Below, piece by piece: positions 57,377 through 64,000 of a DNA stretch of 64,000 nucleotides. Below the pieces are notes generated by a model. It was given only the letters and a program-made list of their open reading frames with translations, had not been told where the DNA came from and made no database searches. Origin of the DNA: an uncultured beta proteobacterium (GTDB lineage: Bacteria; Pseudomonadota; Gammaproteobacteria; Burkholderiales; Burkholderiaceae_C); the NCBI GenBank assembly GCA_903938815.1, contig CAJAES010000036.1, positions 18,617-82,616 on the forward strand. Reading direction: 5' to 3'. The stretch's first letter is position 1. Every line of letters starts with the position of its first letter. A program made the position numbers and the translations under genes.

Positions 57377-58737
57377 TCGTCCTGCTCTGGACCGACATCG
57401 TCATCCTCGGCCTGCTGCTGCTGGGCCTGGGCTACGCCTGGCACGTGAACCGCCACCCGGCGCTGCGCGCCACCTGGCGCCGTGTCTTCGCGAGCCCGGC
57501 CGCCATGGGGGCCAGCGTGGTGCTGGCGGCCGGCTTCTCGCTGGCCGTGCTGGACAGCCTTCACTTCCGCCCGCAGCTCAGCGGGCCCGGCGTGGTCTAC
57601 GACTCCCGCACCTGGTCGGTGCTGGACAAGCTGCTGGGCGGTCTGGTCGAGGCGCGCGAGACCACGTACTCCGCGCCGCTCGCGTGGCAGGGCTTCGCGA
57701 AGGACGCGGTCGAGGTCGACGGTGTCGTGCAGCGCGCCTACCCGAGGCTGCAGCACGGCGGGGCAGGGCTGCAGCGCCCGGCCGAGCAGTGGGCGGGCGA
57801 CCTCGCATCGCGCGCGGCCGTCGGGCTCGCGGGTGGGGCCGTCCTGGCCGGCCTGGGCTGGCTGGCCTTCGCTGCCGCGCTGCGGCGCAGCGGCCTGCCG
57901 TGGCGCACGGGGGCCGCCGTGTTCGGCGTCATGGCCCTGGCGGGCGGTGTGGCAGTCTCGTTGAGCCAGGCGTATCACGTGTTCGGCACCGACCGCACCG
58001 GCAACGACGTGCTCGTGCAGGCGCTCAAGAGCGTGCGCACGGCATTCGTCATCGGCAGCCTGTCGACACTGGCCACGCTGCCGCTGGCCGTCGGGCTGGG
58101 CATCGCTGCGGGGTACTTCAAGGGCTGGGTCGACGAGGTGATCCAGTACCTCTACACGATGCTGTCGTCGATTCCGAACGTGCTGCTCATCGCGGCCTGC
58201 GTGCTGATGATGCAGGTGTTCTTCGACAAGAACCCGGAGATGTTCGAGACGGCCGCCGAGCGGTCCGACCTGCGGCTGTTCATGCTCTGCGCCATCCTCG
58301 GCCTCACCGGCTGGGCCGGCCTGTGCAGGCTGCTGCGCGCGGAGACGATGAAGCTGCGCGAACTCGAGTACGTGCAGGCCGCGCAGGCGTTCGGCATCAG
58401 CCACTGGCGCATCATGGCGCGGCACATCTTCCCGAACGTCGTCCACCTGATGCTGATCACCACCGTGCTGGATTTCTGCGCGCTCATCCTCTACGAGGCG
58501 GTGCTGAGCTATGTCGGCGTGGGCGTGGACCCGTCCATGAGCAGCTTCGGCGGCATGATCAACCTGGCCCGCAGCGAAATGAGCCGGGACCCCGTCGTGT
58601 GGTGGTCCTTTGCCGCCGCGTTCGGCTTCATGGTCACGCTGGTGCTGGCGGCCAACCTCTTCGCCGACGGCGTTCAGGACGCCTTCGACCCCCGCGCGCG
58701 CACCTTCCGCCCGCGCCTGAAACCGGCGAAGGGCTGA
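57373..58737 (+). CDS. peptide ABC transporter permease (DppC/OppC/YejE type) with enlarged N-terminal part
   Basis: The 454-residue permease is much longer than DppC (about 300). The core is C-terminal: F-G-T-D-R-T-G-N-D-V near residue 206, the membrane helices, the EAA loop (Y-V-Q-A-A-Q-A-F-G-I near 333), R-H-I-F-P-N-V and L-S-Y-V-G-V-G-V. In front of it are a first helix at 5-22, a second at about 43-62, a periplasmic insert of about 90 residues, and a further pair of helices (about 155-202). The enlarged exterior part may dock with the membrane-anchored binding protein. The ATPase gene begins 2 bases after its stop. Confidence 0.9.
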   Translation: MIVLLWTDIVILGLLLLGLGYAWHVNRHPALRATWRRVFASPAAMGASVVLAAGFSLAVLDSLHFRPQLSGPGVVYDSRTWSVLDKLLGGLVEARETTYSAPLAWQGFAKDAVEVDGVVQRAYPRLQHGGAGLQRPAEQWAGDLASRAAVGLAGGAVLAGLGWLAFAAALRRSGLPWRTGAAVFGVMALAGGVAVSLSQAYHVFGTDRTGNDVLVQALKSVRTAFVIGSLSTLATLPLAVGLGIAAGYFKGWVDEVIQYLYTMLSSIPNVLLIAACVLMMQVFFDKNPEMFETAAERSDLRLFMLCAILGLTGWAGLCRLLRAETMKLRELEYVQAAQAFGISHWRIMARHIFPNVVHLMLITTVLDFCALILYEAVLSYVGVGVDPSMSSFGGMINLARSEMSRDPVVWWSFAAAFGFMVTLVLAANLFADGVQDAFDPRARTFRPRLKPAKG

Positions 58738-58739
58738 GC

Positions 58740-60575
58740 ATGCTGCACATCGAAGACCTCCGGGTGGAACTCGACGCCGAGCCGGCCCTGCTGCGCGCCA
58801 TCGACGGCCTCACGCTCAGCATCCAACGCGGCGAGACCTTCGCGCTCGTGGGTGAATCGGGTTGCGGCAAGAGCATGACCGCACTGGCGCTGACCCGCCT
58901 GCTGCCCGACATCGGCCGCATCTCCGGCGGCCGGATCCGCCTGGACGAACAGGACCTGCTCGACCTCAGCGAAGCCGGCATGCGCGGCGTTCGCGGCGGG
59001 CGCATCGGCATGATCTTCCAGGAGCCCTCCACCAGCCTCAACCCGGTGCTCAGGGTGGGCGAGCAGATCGTCGAGGCCATCGAGGCCCACACGCCCCTGC
59101 GCGGCGCTGCCGCTCGCGCCAAGGCCATCGACTGGCTGCGCCGCGTCGGCATTCCGGAGCCCGAGCGGCGCATCGACGAATACCCGTTCCGCATGAGCGG
59201 CGGGCAGAAGCAGCGCGTGATGATCGCGATGACGCTGGCCGCCGAGCCCGAGTTCCTGATCGCGGACGAGCCGACCACCGCGCTGGACGTGACCATCCAG
59301 GCCCAGATCCTGGACCTGCTGCGCGACCTGCAGCGTGAGCGCGGCCTCGGCATGCTGCTCATCACGCACGATCTGGCGGTGGTGGCCGACATGGCGCACC
59401 GCGTGGCCCTGATGTACGCAGGGCAGATCGTCGAGATGGCGGACGCCGCGGAGTTCTTCGCCGGTCCACTGCACCCCTACGCGCAGGCCCTCCTGCGCGC
59501 GCTGCCGGACGCCGCGCACCGCGACGAGCCTCTGGCTGCCATCGCCGGCTCCGTGCCGCCGCTGTCGCTGCGTTTCGAGGGCTGCCGCTTCGCGCCGCGC
59601 TGCGATCGTGCCCTGCCCGAGTGCACCAGCACCGTGCCGCCCCTGATGACCGTGGCACCCGGAAGGGATGTTCGCTGCGTGCTGCACCGTCCCGGCGCGT
59701 TGGCGCCGGCGTATGCGCCACCCCGTCCGGCGTCATCCGCTCCTTCGGCGATGACGGCCGGAAAGTCTTTGTTGCAAGTGCGCGATCTCAACGTGCGTTT
59801 CCCGCTGAAGGGCGGCCTGCTTCAGCGCACGACAGGGCACTTCGACGCGGTGCGCGACGTCAGCTTCGATCTTCGTTCGGGCACGACCCTGGCTCTGGTG
59901 GGCGAATCCGGCTGCGGCAAGACGACCACCGGCAAGGCGATCGTGCAGTTGCTCCGCACCAGCGCCACGATCACCGGGCAGGCGCTGCTCGACGGGCAGG
60001 ATCTGTTCACGCTGCAGGGTGACGCTCTGCGCAGTGCAAGGCGCCGCCTGCAGATCGTCTTCCAGGATCCCTTTGCGTCGCTGAATCCACGGATGCGGGT
60101 GTTCGAGTTGCTGGAGGAGGGCATGGTGGCCCTGCTGCCCGATGTGGATGCGGCACAGCGGCGCGACCGCATCGAGCGCCTGGCCGAGCGCGTCGGCCTG
60201 CGGCGCGAGGCCCTGGAGCGCTTTCCGCACGAGTTCTCCGGCGGTCAGCGCCAGCGAATCGCCATCGCCCGGGCGTTGGCGGTCGAGCCCGCGCTGATCG
60301 TGTGCGACGAGCCCACCTCGGCCCTGGACGTGTCCGTGCAGGCGCAGATCCTCAACCTGCTGCGCGAGCTGCAGCGCGAGATGGGGCTGTCCTACCTGTT
60401 CATCACGCACAACATCGGTGTGGTTTCCTACATCGCCGACGAAGTGGCGGTGATGCAGGCCGGGCGCATCGTCGAGCATGGCGCCTGCGCGGACGTCCTG
60501 GGCGAACCACGGCACGACTACACGCGCACGCTGCTGGCCTCCGTGCCCCGCCTCGCCCCCCCTGTTACAGGGTGA
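58740..60575 (+). CDS. peptide ABC transporter ATPase, fused DppD-DppF type
   Basis: The 611-residue protein has two complete ABC ATPase domains. Domain 1 (about 1-260) has Walker A G-E-S-G-C-G-K-S near 38, signature M-S-G-G-Q-K-Q-R, Walker B L-I-A-D-E-P. It is followed by the oligopeptide C-terminal extension with Cys residues (G-C-R-F-A-P-R-C), as in DppD/OppD. Domain 2 (about 340-605) has Walker A G-E-S-G-C-G-K-T near 388, signature F-S-G-G-Q-R-Q-R and Walker B I-V-C-D-E-P. YejF of E. coli has the same fusion. It energises uptake through the two permeases encoded just upstream. Last gene of the operon. Confidence 0.95.
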   Translation: MLHIEDLRVELDAEPALLRAIDGLTLSIQRGETFALVGESGCGKSMTALALTRLLPDIGRISGGRIRLDEQDLLDLSEAGMRGVRGGRIGMIFQEPSTSLNPVLRVGEQIVEAIEAHTPLRGAAARAKAIDWLRRVGIPEPERRIDEYPFRMSGGQKQRVMIAMTLAAEPEFLIADEPTTALDVTIQAQILDLLRDLQRERGLGMLLITHDLAVVADMAHRVALMYAGQIVEMADAAEFFAGPLHPYAQALLRALPDAAHRDEPLAAIAGSVPPLSLRFEGCRFAPRCDRALPECTSTVPPLMTVAPGRDVRCVLHRPGALAPAYAPPRPASSAPSAMTAGKSLLQVRDLNVRFPLKGGLLQRTTGHFDAVRDVSFDLRSGTTLALVGESGCGKTTTGKAIVQLLRTSATITGQALLDGQDLFTLQGDALRSARRRLQIVFQDPFASLNPRMRVFELLEEGMVALLPDVDAAQRRDRIERLAERVGLRREALERFPHEFSGGQRQRIAIARALAVEPALIVCDEPTSALDVSVQAQILNLLRELQREMGLSYLFITHNIGVVSYIADEVAVMQAGRIVEHGACADVLGEPRHDYTRTLLASVPRLAPPVTG

Positions 60576-60901
60576 TGTTGCGAGTTCCCAACGCAGCGTG
60601 ATCGGGTCGGTAGGGACTTGTCCTTAAACTGACGCAAGTCGTGGTTGCTGGAATGCGGCTTTCGCTCGGGATAGGCCTTTGAAATCAACGGCTTCTGACA
60701 CGTTCATGCCCTGGTCGCAGACACCTGGACACGGCCGGCGGCGAACGGTCATGGATTTCCCGAGGGGGGGCCGATTTCCTGCACCCGTGACAATCCGACT
60801 ACATGTTTCGGGCAGCGATTCATAAACGGTTCACAAAGCCGGCACGCGCCTTGCTCCCGGAACTGGGTCTATCGATCAACCATTCATCAGGAGTGTGGTT
60901 C
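60576..60901. other. 326-base intergenic region upstream of the TonB-dependent receptor gene
   Basis: No gene is supported here. The region must contain the receptor promoter, because the ABC operon ends at 60575, but I could not pick a confident -35/-10 pair. AGGAG 8 bases before the receptor ATG is the ribosome site. A G-run (8 bases) lies near 60765. Confidence 0.5.
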
Positions 60902-63751
60902 ATGTTCAAGAGGACGAAAGTCTCTACAGGAGTGCTGCTGGCACTGGGCGGCGTCATTGCGGTTCCTGCCTCGGTGCAGGCTCAGGAATCGCAGCGCATC
61001 GAGGTGACAGGCTCGCGCATCAAGCGTATCGATACTGAAACGTCTCAGCCGATCTTCTCTCTCAGTCGAGAGGACATCCAGGCCCAAGGCCTGACTTCTA
61101 TCGGGGATGTCATCCAGAACCTGACCGCCAACGGGTCAGCTCTCAACTCCACCTTCAACAACGGTGGCAACGGGGAGACACGCGTTAGCCTTCGCAACCT
61201 CGGTTCGGCCCGTACTTTGGTGCTCGTGAACGGCAAGCGCTGGGTGGGCGGTACTGGCTTGGGCGGCGCGGTCGACCTGAACACGCTGCCGACGGCTGCT
61301 GTTGAGCGCATTGAAGTTCTGAAGGACGGCGCATCGGTGACCTACGGCTCTGACGCCATCGCCGGCGTCGTCAACGTCATTCTGCGCAATGACTTCGATG
61401 GTGCGGAAATCAATGCCTACGTGGGCCAGTTTGGCCAGGGCGATGGGCGCCGCTCGTCCTTCGACATCACGATTGGGTCCAGCGGCAAGAAATTCCGCAG
61501 CCTGCTTGGTATTGGTTATACCCGCGAAGATCCGGTGATGGCCGGTGATCGGACCATCTCTTCCGAGCCGATCATTAACACTGGGACGGCGTTTGGAAGC
61601 TCCACGACGCCGTTCGGCCGCTTTGCGGTGTGCAACGGCACCTTCACCAGCAACACCGCGTCTTGTTCTGGAACGCAAACCCGACCGGACGGGTCCGCGG
61701 GTCAGTTCACCTACGATCCAGGCAAGTCTGGCTCGGAGTTCCGTCCATTCACTTCGAACGATTTCTACAACTTCGCTCCGGAAAACTATCTCCTGACGCC
61801 CCAAGAGCGCACCACCATCTTCGGTCGCGCCAGCGTCGACATCACCGACAATACGGTCTTGTCGGTGCAGGCGATCTTCAACAATCGTCGGTCAGAGCAA
61901 TTGCTGGCCTCTATGCCTATCGTGCTGGGTACAGGTCCTGGCGCTGGTGCAGTCGCCCGGACCGTCTCCATCAGCCCCGACAGCATTTACAACCCGTTTG
62001 GACAGACGGTTTCGCGAGTTCAGCGTCGCGCCACGGAGACGGGCGGACGGTCGTTCAATCAGGACATCAACACCTTCGCAGTCTCGGCAGAACTGCAGGG
62101 TACAGTGACCCTTGCGGGCAAGGACATTTCCTGGGATGTTGGCGCAACCTATGGCCGTAACAGCCAGAGCGACGTGACTTATGGCCTTTTCAACGTTGTT
62201 GCTCTTCGGAACGCTCTGGGGCCGTCGATGTTGGATGCCTCGGGTAAACCCGTCTGCGTTTCGACACCTGGCAATCTGAGTTCCTTGATCGCTGATTGTG
62301 TCCCGATGAATCTGCTTGGCGCGTCGGGCTCGATCACCCCCGACATGCTGAATTACTCTGGATTCGTCGCTCACGACACGCTCGGGTACACGATGCGCCA
62401 TCTCTACGCAAACGTGTCCGCCGATCTGTTCAAGCTGCCTGCTGGCATGGTGTCCCTCGCTGCCGGTTTGGAGAGCCGCAGCGAGTCTGGCTTCGACTCT
62501 CCCGACGCCCTGATTGCGTCCGGCAACACCACCGGCAACGCCCGCACGCCTACCACTGGCGGCTACGACGTCAAGGAGGCGTACGCTGAATTGGCGATTC
62601 CGCTGTTGAAGAACCTTCCGGCCATTAAGGCGATGGACTTGTCTCTGGCAGTTCGGTCGTCCGACTACAGCAACTTCGGCAAGACCACGAACTCCAAGGT
62701 CGGTCTGCTGTGGAAGACCAACGACAGCCTGCTGGTCCGTGGTAACTGGTCGCAAGGCTTCCGCGCTCCGTCGATCACCGAGTTGTACCAAGGTTTGTCG
62801 GATTCATTCCCGCAGATCAAGGATCCTTGCTCGACGACCTTCGGTGGTGGTTATGCCGGTCTGACCGCTGAACAGCGAGCCCGCTGCCATGCCGCAGGCG
62901 TGGCGGTCGGTGGGTATGATCAGGGCAACGCTCAGATCCGTACTAGCACCGGTGGCAACCCCTTCCTGAAAGCAGAGAAGTCCGAAACCGTCACTCTTGG
63001 CTTCGTGGCCAGCGTACCGATGGTGCAGAACCTTGATTTCTCGGTGGATTACTGGAAGATCAAGCTGAAGGACGGTGTTTCGGGCTTTGGTGGTCAGACC
63101 ATCCTGAACCGCTGCATCATCGACGGTGACTCGAACGCTTGCCAACTGGTAACTCGTGGTCCAGGCGGTGACATCACGTCGCTGATCGAGTCGAGCCTGA
63201 ACTTTGGGAAGATCGAAGTTCAGGGTTATGACCTCACGGTGAACTACCGGCTGCCCAAGACTGCCTACGGCAACTTCGGTGTGACCTGGGATCTGACGTA
63301 CATGAGCAAGTACGAGAACAACAGCGATGGTGACAACCTCGTTGGTAAGTACTTCGACCGTGACAACTACTGGCGTGTCCGCAGCAACATCGCGGCGCGC
63401 TGGGAGAAGGGCGACTTCGGTGCCAACTGGGGCGTGCGCTTCTTCTCGTCGCAGATGGAAGAGTGTGACTTTGGCGATCCGGGTGGCTTCGATAACCTTT
63501 GCTCGAACCCGACCGAATATGATGCGAATGACAAGGTCGTGAAGGCCGGCAAGAACAAGATCGGTGCCACAACTTACCATGACATCTCCGCCTATTGGAA
63601 GACGCCGTGGAAGGGTCGTATCACCGTTGGCGTGAACAATGCCTTCAACAAGGCGCCGCCGACCTCGTACTCGACTTTCGCCAACAGCTTCGACCCGCAG
63701 TACGAAGTTCCTGGCCGATTCGTCTACGTGCGCTACTCCCAGTCCTTCTGA
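60902..63751 (+). CDS. TonB-dependent outer-membrane receptor
   Basis: The 949-residue receptor has a signal peptide (cleavage likely after V-Q-A, residue 27), then I-E-V-T-G-S-R-I-K-R, which opens the plug domain. The plug has L-R-N-L-G-S-A-R-T-L-V-L-V-N-G-K-R, V-E-R-I-E-V-L-K-D-G-A-S and Y-G-S-D-A-I-A-G-V-V-N-V-I-L. A 22-strand barrel follows, ending in Y-S-Q-S-F with the terminal Phe of outer-membrane proteins. The subfamily is common in Xanthomonadales and Caulobacterales and takes up carbohydrates or peptides; the substrate here is unknown. The gene uses more T-ending codons and looks less GC-rich than its neighbours, which may reflect high expression. It stands alone, with its own terminator. 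Confidence 0.93.
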   Translation: MFKRTKVSTGVLLALGGVIAVPASVQAQESQRIEVTGSRIKRIDTETSQPIFSLSREDIQAQGLTSIGDVIQNLTANGSALNSTFNNGGNGETRVSLRNLGSARTLVLVNGKRWVGGTGLGGAVDLNTLPTAAVERIEVLKDGASVTYGSDAIAGVVNVILRNDFDGAEINAYVGQFGQGDGRRSSFDITIGSSGKKFRSLLGIGYTREDPVMAGDRTISSEPIINTGTAFGSSTTPFGRFAVCNGTFTSNTASCSGTQTRPDGSAGQFTYDPGKSGSEFRPFTSNDFYNFAPENYLLTPQERTTIFGRASVDITDNTVLSVQAIFNNRRSEQLLASMPIVLGTGPGAGAVARTVSISPDSIYNPFGQTVSRVQRRATETGGRSFNQDINTFAVSAELQGTVTLAGKDISWDVGATYGRNSQSDVTYGLFNVVALRNALGPSMLDASGKPVCVSTPGNLSSLIADCVPMNLLGASGSITPDMLNYSGFVAHDTLGYTMRHLYANVSADLFKLPAGMVSLAAGLESRSESGFDSPDALIASGNTTGNARTPTTGGYDVKEAYAELAIPLLKNLPAIKAMDLSLAVRSSDYSNFGKTTNSKVGLLWKTNDSLLVRGNWSQGFRAPSITELYQGLSDSFPQIKDPCSTTFGGGYAGLTAEQRARCHAAGVAVGGYDQGNAQIRTSTGGNPFLKAEKSETVTLGFVASVPMVQNLDFSVDYWKIKLKDGVSGFGGQTILNRCIIDGDSNACQLVTRGPGGDITSLIESSLNFGKIEVQGYDLTVNYRLPKTAYGNFGVTWDLTYMSKYENNSDGDNLVGKYFDRDNYWRVRSNIAARWEKGDFGANWGVRFFSSQMEECDFGDPGGFDNLCSNPTEYDANDKVVKAGKNKIGATTYHDISAYWKTPWKGRITVGVNNAFNKAPPTSYSTFANSFDPQYEVPGRFVYVRYSQSF

Positions 63752-63811
63752 AGCCAGATTTGGCAACGGGCGCGCCGCCTCAAGGTGGTGCGCCCGACAG
63801 CAGGAATGCAC

Positions 63812-63837
63812 AAGGGCCCCGCGAGGGCCCTTTTTTT
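63812..63837 (+). terminator. strong intrinsic terminator of the receptor gene
   Basis: AAGGGCCC and GGGCCCTT form a perfect 8-base stem around a CGCGA loop, followed by five more T residues. It lies 61 bases after the receptor stop. A second, imperfect hairpin (63768-63795, GGGCGC/GCGCCC arms) lies just before it. Confidence 0.92.
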
Positions 63838-64000
63838 GTTAAGTGCCTCAAGGTCCTGCTCGACGGTTGCTGCGTAAGCGCGGCCTCAAGGCCCTATTGC
63901 CCGGCGCAGTCCGGATGAGCAGGATCGCGTGATGGAGCGCGCCTGCGATGGTGTGCATCAAGCCGCTAATGCACATCATGGACAAGCCAGTCGTAAGGAC

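Noticed and set aside
63838..64000. Start of a further gene at the right edge
   Set aside because: Short frames there are interrupted by stops, and no ribosome site or domain is visible.

Overview
The window is GC-rich chromosomal DNA of a betaproteobacterium, most likely order Burkholderiales (Sphaerotilaceae/Comamonadaceae-like). This rests on the housekeeping block smpB / ratA-ratB / DUF4124 / guaB / guaA / tadA / ldcA, on phaR and rimO, and on protein sequence character. No tRNA, rRNA, CRISPR array or integrase gene was seen.

Region 1 (1-8.7 kb, + strand) is an envelope block. It holds a DUF11-repeat surface protein, a sulfatase/alkaline-phosphatase-superfamily protein, a PAPS-type sulfotransferase, a small coiled-coil protein, an outer-membrane efflux lipoprotein (NodT/TolC type), and an unusual inner-membrane adaptor. 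The adaptor fuses a PqqD-like domain, a degenerate M50 peptidase-like membrane domain and an HlyD adaptor. Region 2 (8.8-17.5 kb) holds six exported proteins: three beta-propellers of Asp-box/TolB type, two SxxK serine-hydrolase-like proteins, a PQQ-type propeller and an esterase make up the set together with their duplicates (two propellers and two hydrolases are paralogous pairs).

Region 3 (17.7-36.2 kb) is the most striking. Seven tightly packed genes, several joined by ATGA overlaps, encode a 2762-residue synthase (two nitronate-monooxygenase/PfaD-like domains, KS, AT, ACP, KR, DH), a 1625-residue synthase (KS, AT, DH-like, phosphopantetheinyl transferase), a free ACP, a phosphodiesterase-superfamily protein, an alpha/beta hydrolase, a cytosolic Kelch-like propeller and an esterase. 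This looks like a secondary-lipid or iterative polyketide synthase related to, but rearranged from, PUFA (Pfa) synthases. Together with the sulfotransferase, sulfatase-like and export genes of region 1 it may make and export a modified long-chain product. That link is inference.

Region 4 (36.3-45.5 kb) is core: phaR, rimO, a MetC-like lyase, smpB, ratA, ratB, a DUF4124 gene, guaB, an MFS exporter and guaA. Region 5 (45.5-52.7 kb) lies between guaA and tadA and looks like inserted accessory DNA: a two-component system, a DUF1800/DUF1501 pair, a toxin-antitoxin pair and a decayed GGDEF gene.

Region 6 (52.7-64 kb) has tadA, ldcA and a complete peptide-type ABC importer, followed by a TonB-dependent receptor with a strong terminator. 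ldcA overlaps the importer's binding-protein gene, which suggests uptake of murein peptides.
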